DNA of 39,186 nt from a virus. The position numbers and the translations under genes are program-made. Within the stretch, counting starts at the first letter, position 1; every line of letters begins with the position of its first letter. Location of the stretch: the IMG/VR virus record IMGVR_UViG_3300044858_003666, positions 1-39,186 of that record; one strand, 5' to 3'. Below the pieces are notes generated by a model. The model saw only the letters and a list, made by a program, of their open reading frames with translations. It made no database searches and was not told the DNA's origin. Positions 17,696-25,827 of this stretch are shown one piece after another.

Positions 17696-19469
17696 AATGG
17701 TGCTGGATCGTGCGCGACGCGCGCTTGTCCCGCCACCAAGGCTAAAGCTATCCGAATGGATCGAGGCGCATGTTCGGCTGCCCGATGGCATGTCTGCGCA
17801 GCCGGGGCCGGTCAGACTTTGGCCGTTTCAGCGCGAAATTGCGGATGCGATTGGCGACCCCGAAATAGAACGGGTGACGATGGTAAAGCCGGTTCGGGTC
17901 GGGTTTACCACGCTGCTGACATCGGCGGTTGCGTCCTATGTGTCAAACGACCCTGCGCCGATCCTGTGCCTGTTGCCGACGGAAAGCGATTGCCGGGACT
18001 ATGTGGTTTCGGACGTGGAACCGTTGTTCGGTGCAACTGAGGTTGTGGCGCACGCGCTGCGCGAAGATGCGGCAGAGGGTGAGCGGAATACGCTTATGTC
18101 TCGCCGGTTCCCCGGTGGATCGCTAAAGGTTGTTGCGGCCAAGTCGCCACGAAACCTGCGGCGACACAACGTCCGGGTGCTGTTTATAGACGAAGCGGAC
18201 GGCATGGAAAACACGCCCGAAGGTTCGCCGATCTTGCTGGCCGAACGGCGCACTATGTCGTTCCCGGATCGCAAGATCGTCATTGGTTCGACGCCGGTTC
18301 ACGAAGATACCAGTCACGTCCTGCGCAGCTACGCGCAATCGGATAGCCGGATATTTGAGGTTCCGTGTCCGCATTGCGGGACGTTTACAGAGATTCAATG
18401 GGCGCACATCCGCTGGGAAGATAACAACCCGGACACGGCGCATTTTAGCTGCCCCGCGTGTGGTGCGGACAGCCCGGAATCGTCAAAGCCTGCGATGGTC
18501 GAAGCGGGGCGGTGGCGCGCTTTGCGGCCCGAGGTTGTGAGCCATGCCGGGTTTCGGCTGAATGCGCTTGTGTCGCTTCATGCAAACGCAAGCTGGGCGA
18601 AGCTGGCGCGGGAGTTTATCGCGGTCAAGTCGGACCCGACAACGCTACAGACCTTCATCAACACCATTCTCGGCCAGGGCTGGCGTGGGGAAGGTGATGA
18701 AGTATCGGACGCGGAACTTATGGCCCGTGCGGAGCCTATCCGAGTTGAGCCGGTGCCTGCCGAAGTGCTTGCTTTGACGCTGGGCTGCGATGTGCAGCAC
18801 GACCGGATTGAGGCGACCGCGATAGGATGGGCCGATGAAGGTTCACCATGTGTTCTTGCCCAATGGGTTATATGGGGCGCGTGGGATGATGACGAAACTT
18901 GGGGCGAATTGGATACGCTTATCGCGCGCCGGTTCGACCATGCTTTAGGCGGCAAGATCGGGTTCGATGCGGTTGCGATAGACGCTGGTGACGGCGCGAC
19001 AATGCAGCGTGTGGTTAATTTCTGCGGGCGCAGGCGGCGCATTGTGCCGGTCAAAGGCGCGGACGGAAACCGCCCGATGTTTGCGCGTGCAACGAATGCG
19101 AAGAAGGCCGGGGACCGGCTGTGCATCGTGGGCGTGGATACGGTCAAGGAAGCGTTGTTCCGGCGGCTGTCGATACCGGGTGCCATGCGGTTTTCGTCTG
19201 ATCTGCCGCCGGTCTGGTTTGAACAACTGGCATCGGAACGGATCGTGGTTCGCTATTCACGGGGCGTTCCGAAGCGGGTGTTCGAGCGGTTGCCGGGGCG
19301 CAGGGCCGAAGCGCTGGACTGCGTGGTGTATGCGTGGGCAGTGCGCCAGATGGTCAACCCGGATTGGAACCAGAGGCGGTTTGATCTGTCGCAGGCAGAG
19401 CCGCAACGGATCATCAAGCCAAAGCCTTCGGATGGCGGGTGGATCGATACAAGGGGGGACTGGCTGTAA
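17682..19469 (+). CDS. Terminase large subunit, gpA-like
   Basis: 595 residues from ATG 17682 (MLTPEMVLDRARR), with AGGGAG upstream. The Walker A region is VKPVRVGFTT (68-77), Walker B VLFIDEAD (166-173). A zinc-like CPHCG...CPACG pair lies near 230-265, and the C-terminal nuclease has LGCDVQHDRIEA, AIDAGDG and DCVVYAW. This is the lambda gpA family (PF05876), which cuts cos ends, so packaging is probably cos-type. It powers DNA translocation into the prohead with the small subunit upstream. Confidence 0.93.
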   Translation: MLTPEMVLDRARRALVPPPRLKLSEWIEAHVRLPDGMSAQPGPVRLWPFQREIADAIGDPEIERVTMVKPVRVGFTTLLTSAVASYVSNDPAPILCLLPTESDCRDYVVSDVEPLFGATEVVAHALREDAAEGERNTLMSRRFPGGSLKVVAAKSPRNLRRHNVRVLFIDEADGMENTPEGSPILLAERRTMSFPDRKIVIGSTPVHEDTSHVLRSYAQSDSRIFEVPCPHCGTFTEIQWAHIRWEDNNPDTAHFSCPACGADSPESSKPAMVEAGRWRALRPEVVSHAGFRLNALVSLHANASWAKLAREFIAVKSDPTTLQTFINTILGQGWRGEGDEVSDAELMARAEPIRVEPVPAEVLALTLGCDVQHDRIEATAIGWADEGSPCVLAQWVIWGAWDDDETWGELDTLIARRFDHALGGKIGFDAVAIDAGDGATMQRVVNFCGRRRRIVPVKGADGNRPMFARATNAKKAGDRLCIVGVDTVKEALFRRLSIPGAMRFSSDLPPVWFEQLASERIVVRYSRGVPKRVFERLPGRRAEALDCVVYAWAVRQMVNPDWNQRRFDLSQAEPQRIIKPKPSDGGWIDTRGDWL

Positions 19470-19669
19470 TGGCTTATACGCAGACACAGCTTGACGCCCT
19501 GGACGCAGCCATAGCGTCGGGGACGAAGGTTGTCATGTATGATGGCAAGCGGGTGGAGTACGCCACGCTTGACGAATTGTTGCGGGCGCGCCGGATCGTG
19601 GCGCGCGGCTTGGAGGTTTCAGCGGCGCGCGTGACGGGCTGGAACCCGTCTTACGAGCGGGGAACCTGA
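19469..19669 (+). CDS. gpW-like head-tail joining protein
   Basis: 66 residues; ATG 19469 shares its A with the TAA of the terminase gene. TQTQLDALDAAIASGTKVV and YDGKRVEYATLDELL are the gpW pattern: a helix, a short hairpin with Gly, then a second helix. Lambda gpW sits in the connector and closes the filled head. Gene order (large terminase, W, portal) is the lambda order. Confidence 0.8.
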   Translation: MAYTQTQLDALDAAIASGTKVVMYDGKRVEYATLDELLRARRIVARGLEVSAARVTGWNPSYERGT

Positions 19670-21126
19670 TGAACATTCTTGACAGGGCCATTGCTTGGCT
19701 GTCGCCGGAATCTGGATTGCAGCGGGTGCGGTCGCGCAAGGTGATGTCGCAGCTCATGCGCTATGACGCCGGATCGCGCGGCCCGCGTACCAAGGGCTGG
19801 CGCGCTGTCGGTGGTGATGCTGACGCGGTTACAGGATCGCGCAACCGGATTGCGGCGGTGGCGCGGGATATGACCCGGAATGCACCGTTTGCCGTGAAGG
19901 CGCAGCAGGTCATCGTGGCAAACGTGATCGGAGACGGGATTATCCCCAAGCTGCGCAGCACGAACAAGCGGCAGGAAAAGCGCCTTCGAGAAATGATGAA
20001 AGCGCATTTCGACACGACGGCGATTGACGCGATGGGCCGGGAAAACCTTTACGGATTGCAACGGCTGGCGCTGATGGCGGTGGTGGCAGATGGCGAGGTA
20101 CTTATTCGGCGCGTCCGGTCGGGACAGGCTATCCCGTTTCAGTTGAACGTGTTGGAGATCGACTATCTGGATGGCAGCAAGACGAGCGTAACCGGGCCGG
20201 AAATCCGGGAAGGGATCGAGTATAACGAGCGGGGCGAACGTGTCGCCTATTGGCTTTACGATCAGCACCCTGGCACGTCAAACCGCTATTATGGGCGTGG
20301 CTTGGAATCGCGGCGCGTTCCTGCATCAGAGATTGTGCATGTTTTCCGGCAGGACCGCCCCGGCCAGTCACGCGGGGTTTCGTGGTTTGCGCCGGTCGCA
20401 TTGGCAATGCAGGACTGGTCTGACCATCAGGACGCCAAGCTGCTGCAACAGAAGATTGCGGCGTGCTTTGCGGCGTTCCGCACGGGCGTAGAACCGGATG
20501 ACGAAAGCCCGAGCCAGACGGCGGAACGGTTTGCCACTCTTTCACCGGGCCGGATCGAGAATTTGGGCGTTGGCGAGGATGTGAAGTTTGCCACCCCGCC
20601 CGCAGTGCAAGGATATGACGAGTTTTCGCGGGTAACGCTGCGCGCAATCGCGGCGGGATTGGGTATCACCTACGAGGCACTCTCTGGCGACTTGTCGGGG
20701 GTAAACTTTTCGTCTGGCCGGATGGGCCGCATGGAAATGGACCGGAATGTTTCGGCTTGGCAATGGCTGATGATGATTCCGCAGATGATGCAGCCGATTG
20801 GCGAGTGGACGCTGGAAGCGGTGGCAATGCGCGCGGAAGGGCGGGGGTTTACGATTGATTGGGTGCCACCTGTGCGCTTCATCGTTGATCCAAACCGCGA
20901 AGTGCAAGCGATGGTTTCCAGCATGGATGCGGGGCTTTCGAGCCGTCAGGGCAATATCCGCGCGCTTGGGTATGACCCGGAAGAGGTTTTGGCGGAACAG
21001 ACCGAAGATGCCGAACAGGCAAAGTCGGCTGGCATCATGTTCAAGGCTGGGCCGCAGGTATTGCAGCCCGTGACGGCGCAGCCGGGTGGCGGTCAAACGG
21101 TCGAGCAACAGCCGCAGGCGGCGTGA
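19669..21126 (+). CDS. Portal protein, lambda gpB-like
   Basis: 485 residues, start overlapping the upstream stop (TGATG). Characteristic stretches are SRNRIAAVARDMTRNAPFA-like early sequence, PFQLNVLEIDYLDG, IVHVFRQDRPGQSRGVSW and ALSGDLSGVNFSSGRMGRME in the middle, all typical of the lambda portal family (PF05136). It forms the twelve-subunit ring through which DNA enters the head. A Gln/Gly-rich tail ends the chain. Unlike lambda, the head protease does not follow directly: a 1.9-kb insert intervenes. Confidence 0.92.
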   Translation: MNILDRAIAWLSPESGLQRVRSRKVMSQLMRYDAGSRGPRTKGWRAVGGDADAVTGSRNRIAAVARDMTRNAPFAVKAQQVIVANVIGDGIIPKLRSTNKRQEKRLREMMKAHFDTTAIDAMGRENLYGLQRLALMAVVADGEVLIRRVRSGQAIPFQLNVLEIDYLDGSKTSVTGPEIREGIEYNERGERVAYWLYDQHPGTSNRYYGRGLESRRVPASEIVHVFRQDRPGQSRGVSWFAPVALAMQDWSDHQDAKLLQQKIAACFAAFRTGVEPDDESPSQTAERFATLSPGRIENLGVGEDVKFATPPAVQGYDEFSRVTLRAIAAGLGITYEALSGDLSGVNFSSGRMGRMEMDRNVSAWQWLMMIPQMMQPIGEWTLEAVAMRAEGRGFTIDWVPPVRFIVDPNREVQAMVSSMDAGLSSRQGNIRALGYDPEEVLAEQTEDAEQAKSAGIMFKAGPQVLQPVTAQPGGGQTVEQQPQAA

Positions 21127-21334
21127 CCAGAAAAATAGGGTTGCCAGAAAAAATGTGTTGCGTTACGCGCGCGGGTGTGGTTGATTCGGGGTGCCTATAA
21201 CGGCGACCCGATTTGGAAGGGCCAACTTCCGCCTCGGGTCTAAACCGAAACCCGAGGTCGCGGGCGTCGGTCTGGTTTCGTGCGTAGCACAATTCCCGGC
21301 CCGATTGCTAGCGTCTCCGACAGGAGACAAGCCA
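21127..21334 (+). promoter_or_regulatory. Leader with TATAAC box and sequestered ribosome site
   Basis: A 208-base gap in an otherwise packed late operon. It holds TATAAC (21196-21201, no clear -35), an 8-bp hairpin CCTCGGGT/ACCCGAGG (21232-21257) and GTCTCC-GACA-GGAGAC (21313-21328). The last hairpin buries the AGGAGA ribosome site of the next gene, so translation should need unfolding or help. Confidence 0.5.
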
Positions 21335-22087
21335 ATGGCTGTCAAGAAGGCCGAAGCGGGATCGCTTCAAATCGACGCCCTCAAGCAAGGGCGCGTAACT
21401 CTGCGGATGATCGGCACGACGCCGCTGTATTTCAATGCGATGAGCCTGAAAGTCAGGCACACCCTGCAAGCGGGTGGCGCGAAGAAAACGGCGGCTGAAA
21501 AGCGCGAACTAAAGCACGACCCGGAAAACGAGTTTCGGGCGAGCGTCTACCGGCAAGAGCAAGGCGAGACTCTGCTTTGCTTCCCGGCTCCTGGCGTCAA
21601 GGCCGCGATGGCGACGGCGGCGCTTGAAACGGCGGGCGTGACAAAAACGAGCGTGAACCGGCTGATCTTTCTGCCCCAGCAGAAGATCAACATTTGGGGA
21701 ACGCCGCTGTTGAAGTGTGATGTTGTCCGGTCGGCGGATATGAACAAGACGCCCGACATTCGGACGCGGGCCTATCTGCCGCGCTGGTGTGCGGAGGTTC
21801 AAATCGCCTTTATCACGCCAACGCTTTCGGTGCGGTCTATCGTTTCACTGCTGGCGAATGCCGGTGTCGTGATCGGCATTGGCGACTTTCGGCAGGAAAA
21901 GGGCAAGGGCAGCTTCGGGACGTTCCGCGTGATCGGTGATGCGGACAGCGACGAGGAATGGGACGCCATTTCGCAGGAAGGCCGCGACGCGCAGGAATTT
22001 GCCCTGTTCAATCCGCAATACGCGGACGAAGACACGGCGGAACTGATGGCGATGTTCCATGCGGAAGTGGCGAGGCGGGCGGCATGA
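21335..22087 (+). CDS. Conserved phage protein of unknown function, RAMP-like end
   Basis: 250 residues from ATG 21335; AGGAGA lies seven bases upstream within a hairpin. The order is VTLRMIGTTPLYFNAMS, a Lys-rich loop, EFRASVYR, FPAPGVKAAMATAALETAGV, then IRTRAYLPRW and VVIGIGDFRQEKGKGSFGTF. I know this pattern from unnamed proteins of other siphophages, usually outside the head genes. The Gly-rich end resembles the Gly loop of RAMP/Cas7-type folds, but I cannot show homology. It interrupts the head gene order between portal and protease. The next gene overlaps by ATGA and is probably its partner. Confidence 0.7.
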   Translation: MAVKKAEAGSLQIDALKQGRVTLRMIGTTPLYFNAMSLKVRHTLQAGGAKKTAAEKRELKHDPENEFRASVYRQEQGETLLCFPAPGVKAAMATAALETAGVTKTSVNRLIFLPQQKINIWGTPLLKCDVVRSADMNKTPDIRTRAYLPRWCAEVQIAFITPTLSVRSIVSLLANAGVVIGIGDFRQEKGKGSFGTFRVIGDADSDEEWDAISQEGRDAQEFALFNPQYADEDTAELMAMFHAEVARRAA

Positions 22088-22578
22088 ATCAGCAAGAGCG
22101 GCAAGCCGTCATTGACGAATACATGACCGATACGGGCAAGGCGGTGGTGACGCCGCTTGCCTTTGTCGAATGGCTGCGACCCAAGCGAAACCATCCGGCG
22201 CACTCGTTTTTCTTCGCCAAGTCGGACGATGCGGCGGCGATGGAATACCGGATGATCCGATTTCGGCAGTTTGCAAACGGGCTGCGGATCACGGTGAACG
22301 TGACCTATACCGACCCTGTTACTAGCGTGGTCAAGGTTACGCCGCGCGAGTTTCCGACTCTGGTTTCGGTCGTTTCGGGTCGGAAAGCCGGGGGTGGATA
22401 TACGCCATTTGAGGCGGCGGACCCCGCATCTGTGGCGGAGTTGCGGCGGCAGGGCGCGGTTGCCTTGCGGTCGTGGCTGGCGCGGTATGGCGGCGTTATG
22501 GGTATGACGGGGGTTGATGTGGCCCCGATTGAGCAAATCGCGGCTTCGATTGAGGATCGTGTGGCGCTGTCCGCCTAG
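22084..22578 (+). CDS. Conserved phage protein, partner of the preceding gene
   Basis: 164 residues from ATG 22084 (ATGA overlap). A helical start (QQERQAVIDEYMTDTGKAV) is followed by FVEWLRPKRNHPAHSFFFAK, FRQFANGLRITVNVTYT and a C-terminal helix pair (SVAELRRQGAVALRSWLARY). No catalytic motif is recognised. Tight coupling to the RAMP-like gene suggests a two-component system. It ends where the GGCNN tract begins. Confidence 0.65.
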   Translation: MNQQERQAVIDEYMTDTGKAVVTPLAFVEWLRPKRNHPAHSFFFAKSDDAAAMEYRMIRFRQFANGLRITVNVTYTDPVTSVVKVTPREFPTLVSVVSGRKAGGGYTPFEAADPASVAELRRQGAVALRSWLARYGGVMGMTGVDVAPIEQIAASIEDRVALSA

Positions 22579-22978
22579 GGCGCGCTGGTCAAGGTAAGGC
22601 GGTCAAGGCGGGGCAAGGCAAGGCCAGGCGTGGCCCGGCATGGCGGGGCGGTCTAGGCGTGGCTCGGCAGGCTGAGTTGAGGTATGGCAAGGCTGGGCGT
22701 GGCGGTCAAGGCGGTCGAGGCTAGGCCCGGCGGGGCAAGGCAAGGCCAGGCGTGGTGTGGCATGGCGGTTGAGGCGCGGCGGTCATGGCTCGGTTTGTCT
22801 GCGTGAGTTGAGGCCAGTTTAGGCGGTCATGTTGTGGTCACGCTTGGCGTGTCGAGGTAGGGCGCGGCGCGGCGAGGTTTGGCGGTCAAGGCGGGGCGCG
22901 GCGCGGTCTGGCCGGGTTTGGCGGTCAAGGCGAGTTAGGGTTAGGCGGCGTAAGGCTTGGCTTGGCGCGGCAATCCAA
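22579..22978 (+). repeat. GGCNN pentanucleotide-periodic tract, about 400 bp
   Basis: GGC recurs every five bases or multiples of it (GGCAA GGCAA GGCCA GGCGT GGC and so on) with a strong G-over-C bias on the plus strand. A 27-base stretch is duplicated exactly (22607-22633 and 22729-22755), and GGCGGTCAAGGCG occurs four times (22598, 22701, 22881, 22920). The 5-base period is not coding. No gene is supported here. Similar tracts occur in other phages, with unknown function; G-rich RNA structure or R-loops are possible. Confidence 0.8.
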
Positions 22979-22994
22979 TCATCGCAAATTCTAG

Positions 22995-23020
22995 GGGCGG
23001 TCCTTCGGGGCCGCCCTTTT
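22995..23020 (+). terminator. UUCG-tetraloop intrinsic terminator before the capsid gene
   Basis: GGGCGGTCC-TTCG-GGGCCGCCC gives nine pairs (one G-U) capped by a UUCG tetraloop, then TTTTCC. It ends the cassette and stands 20 bases before the protease-capsid start. It would stop transcripts unless antiterminated, or protect the 5' end of capsid mRNA. Confidence 0.75.
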
Positions 23021-23040
23021 CCTATGGAAAGGAGGCCGCA

Positions 23041-25092
23041 GTGGCCGAAAACGAGGTGATCCTTTACGGGTCGGTCGGCGCAAGTTTTTGGGATGAAGAT
23101 TTCTTCACTGCCAAAGGCGTCAAAGAACAGCTTGACGGCATGTCTGGCGATATCACCGTTCGCATCAACAGCGGCGGCGGGATCGCGTCGGAAGGCCAGG
23201 CGATTTTCACGCTTTTGCGCGACTATGCCGGCAAAAAGAGGATCGTTGTGGACGCGGTAGCGGCTTCGGCGGCGTCGCTGATCGCTATGGCGGGCGACGA
23301 AATTGTTCTTCGGCGCGGCGCTTGGCTCTTAATTCACGATCCGGCGTCACCGTGGCTAGAAGCGCGCGGCACGGAAGCTGACCATCTGCGTGCTGCAAAG
23401 CAGCTTGGCGTTATGGCGAACGCCTATGCCGATGTTTACGCGGCGCGGGCCGGGATCAGCCGCGAGGAAGCGCGCCAGATCATGCGGGACGAAGTGGTGC
23501 TGGATGGCGGCATGGCTGTGCAGATGGGCTTTGCCACGGCCACGGATGACACCGAAGCGCTGGAAATCGCGCGCTTCGACTATCGGATTTATGCCCATGC
23601 GCCCGAAGCGGCGCGGGCGGCTTCGGAATCCTTCGGCGAAAGCCGGGGAGAATTGGCAATTCTTGCCAGCATCGCGGGCGCGTCCCGTATCTCAAAACAG
23701 GAGCCTTTCATGGCTGATGAAATCAAGGCTGTGGAGGCGACGACCCCCGCAGAAGACGTGATCGAAGCCCCGGCTGCGGTCGAAACTCCTTCGGCGGATG
23801 TTGTGGTGGCTGCTGCCACGGCAACAGAGCGCACCCGCGCCCGCCGGATCGTGGAAATGGCTGCGGCGGCGCGTCTGCCGGAAGCCTTCGCTACCGCGAT
23901 GATCGCGGATGGCGTGACGCTTGAAGATGCGTCGGATCGTATTGTGGCCGAATGGCGGAAAGGTGGCGACGTGGACAAGGCGATGATGGGCGCGCGTGTG
24001 ACCCGTGACGAGCGGGAAACCAAGCGTGAAGGCGCGGAGGCAGCTATTGTCGCGCAGTTGGGCCGCACCGACCCGACGACCGACAAGGCACGGCCCTTCA
24101 TGGGCATGAAGCTGGCCGAAATGGCGGCGGAAATCAGCGGATACAAAGGGTCGCTGCGCAACGCTGCGGACACCATCCGCGCCGTGGAAATGTCGATGCA
24201 CGCCACGTCGGACTTCCCGCTGGTGCTGGAAAACGCGCTGAACAAGCGCCTCCAGGACAGCTACGCCAAGGCAACCCCGTCCTATCAGTCGATTGCCGAG
24301 CGTATGGACTTCACCGACTTCCGCCCGCACCCGATTTCCCAGATCGGCGACTTTCCGGGGCTGACGGAAATCAACGAAGGCGGTGAAATCCAATTCGGCA
24401 CCGTCGGGGAAAAGAAGGAAACGCTGCTGCTGCGTTCCTATGGTTCGGGCTTGTCGATTTCGCGTCAGATGATCGTCAATGACGATCTGAGCGCTATCGA
24501 CCGCATCCTGTCCAACCGGGGCCAGATGGTCGCGCTGGAAGAGGACCGCCTGTTCTGGGCCATGTTCCTTTCGGGTTCCAACTCGGACGGCCCGACCCTG
24601 ACTGAAACTTCGCGTCAGGTGTTCAACACGACGGACGCGACCAAAGCAGGCACGGCAACGGCTATTACGGTTGCCGCTCTCGGCACTGCCCGCGCCGCAA
24701 TGCGCGTGCGCCGTGGGCTTGCCCCGAAGGCAGGTGCCACGGGCCAACTGCTGAACCTTACCGCGTCTATCCTGCTGGTCGGGCCGGACAAGGAAACCGA
24801 GGCACAGCAGATTGTCGCCCCGATTCAGGCGCAACAGGCGGGCAACATCAACCCGTTCTCCGGCACTTTGCGGATTGTGGTGTCGCCGTACATCACCGGC
24901 AACGCTTGGTATCTGTTCGCCGATCCTTCGGTGCTTGCCAACTTCGCGTATGGCTTCCTGCGCGGCGAAGGTGGCCCCCGGATGCGGATGGACGAGCCTT
25001 TCGGTGTCCAGGGGATGCGCTTCACCGTCGAGCAGAATTTCGCCGCGGGTGCTATCGACTTCCGCGCTGGCTGGCGCAACGCGGGCGCTTGA
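23041..25092 (+). CDS. ClpP-type prohead protease fused to major capsid protein
   Basis: 683 residues from GTG 23041, with AAAGGAGG seven bases upstream. Residues 1-200 are a ClpP-like serine protease: RINSGGGIASEGQAIF, catalytic Ser76 in VAASAASLIAMAGD, His99 in LLIHDP. A Glu/Ala-rich scaffold-like region follows (about 225-360). Residues 380-683 form an HK97-fold capsid protein (LSISRQMIVNDDLSAIDRI, SPYITGNAWYLFADP, FRAGWRNAGA at the end). Usually these are separate genes; a fusion builds protease and scaffold into each subunit and removes them by self-cleavage. Only one polypeptide, so all copies start as protease. Confidence 0.9.
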   Translation: MAENEVILYGSVGASFWDEDFFTAKGVKEQLDGMSGDITVRINSGGGIASEGQAIFTLLRDYAGKKRIVVDAVAASAASLIAMAGDEIVLRRGAWLLIHDPASPWLEARGTEADHLRAAKQLGVMANAYADVYAARAGISREEARQIMRDEVVLDGGMAVQMGFATATDDTEALEIARFDYRIYAHAPEAARAASESFGESRGELAILASIAGASRISKQEPFMADEIKAVEATTPAEDVIEAPAAVETPSADVVVAAATATERTRARRIVEMAAAARLPEAFATAMIADGVTLEDASDRIVAEWRKGGDVDKAMMGARVTRDERETKREGAEAAIVAQLGRTDPTTDKARPFMGMKLAEMAAEISGYKGSLRNAADTIRAVEMSMHATSDFPLVLENALNKRLQDSYAKATPSYQSIAERMDFTDFRPHPISQIGDFPGLTEINEGGEIQFGTVGEKKETLLLRSYGSGLSISRQMIVNDDLSAIDRILSNRGQMVALEEDRLFWAMFLSGSNSDGPTLTETSRQVFNTTDATKAGTATAITVAALGTARAAMRVRRGLAPKAGATGQLLNLTASILLVGPDKETEAQQIVAPIQAQQAGNINPFSGTLRIVVSPYITGNAWYLFADPSVLANFAYGFLRGEGGPRMRMDEPFGVQGMRFTVEQNFAAGAIDFRAGWRNAGA

Positions 25093-25104
25093 TCGCCCTA
25101 AACC

Positions 25105-25125
25105 GGGGGCGGAATGACCGCCCCC
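25105..25125 (+). terminator. Hairpin after the capsid gene
   Basis: GGGGGCGG-AATGA-CCGCCCCC, eight perfect pairs, followed by ATTTCC. The U-run is weak. With the hairpin at 22995 it brackets the capsid gene and may partly terminate or stabilise its mRNA. Confidence 0.6.
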
Positions 25126-25156
25126 ATTTCCTCTCTGCGATCAGGAGTTATCGCGC

Positions 25157-25513
25157 ATGAAAACGTATATCCAACCCGGTGATACTGTCACCGTTCTTGC
25201 GCCTGCCAACGTGTCGGCGGGCCAACTTTGCCGCGTCGGTGTTCTGGCGGGCGTGGCTGTCACGACTGCCCTGAGCGGCAACCCCGTGGAAATCCTGACG
25301 AATGGCGTGGTTGACGTGACCAAGACCGGTTCGCAGGCTTGGACCGTCGGTGCCGCTATCTATGGCACGGGCACAACCACGCTGACCGCCACGACCGCCA
25401 CGACCACGGGCAACATCCTTCTGGGCGTTGCCGTTGCCGCTGTCGGCGCGGGCGCTGGTGAAACCACGGGCCGCATCCGCCTGAACGGCGCTGCCCCGGC
25501 GGCTCTGACCTGA
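25157..25513 (+). CDS. DUF2190-like head decoration protein
   Basis: 118 residues, AGGAG upstream of ATG 25157. Beta-rich, Gly/Ala/Thr-rich sequence with YIQPGDTVTVLAPANVSAG, GVLAGVAVTT and a TATTATTTGNILLG segment follows the DUF2190 pattern. Proteins of this family sit right after capsid genes and probably decorate or cement the capsid surface. High expression is expected from its position. Confidence 0.78.
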   Translation: MKTYIQPGDTVTVLAPANVSAGQLCRVGVLAGVAVTTALSGNPVEILTNGVVDVTKTGSQAWTVGAAIYGTGTTTLTATTATTTGNILLGVAVAAVGAGAGETTGRIRLNGAAPAALT

Positions 25514-25827
25514 TGACCGCCTTTGCCTCTGCCGTAAACGTCATCTTCGCAGATGCGAATATGGCAGAGGCCGCTACTTGGCTTGAGCAGGGCTTCCCGC
25601 CCGCTACGCCATGCCGGGTTGTTCGGCGTGCGCCAGACGAGATTACCGATTTCGGGCAGGGCCGGTTTCGGTCGGCGACGACCCGCTTTGATGTCCGCGT
25701 GGCCGATTGGTCGCGGCCTGCGGCGGGGGATATTCTTGTAGTCGGGGCAGATCGGTTTCGGGTGCAGGGGGAACCAGTGCGGGACACGGAGCGGCTTGTG
25801 TGGACGATGGACGTGGTGCCGGAATGA
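25513..25827 (+). CDS. Head-tail connector protein
   Basis: 104 residues, start in TGATG overlap. SAVNVIFADANMAEAATWL, CRVVRRAPDEITDFGQGRF and WSRPAAGDILVVGADRFRVQ give a small beta-rich protein like head-completion (stopper, FII-type) proteins, including the late strand pair ending in DVVPE. Its place between decoration protein and tail genes supports head closure. Confidence 0.65.
   Translation: MTAFASAVNVIFADANMAEAATWLEQGFPPATPCRVVRRAPDEITDFGQGRFRSATTRFDVRVADWSRPAAGDILVVGADRFRVQGEPVRDTERLVWTMDVVPE

Noticed and set aside
22829-23059. Arg-rich plus-strand frame through the GGC tract
   Set aside because: The 5-base period makes every frame Arg/Gly/Trp-rich; no coding constraint is visible.
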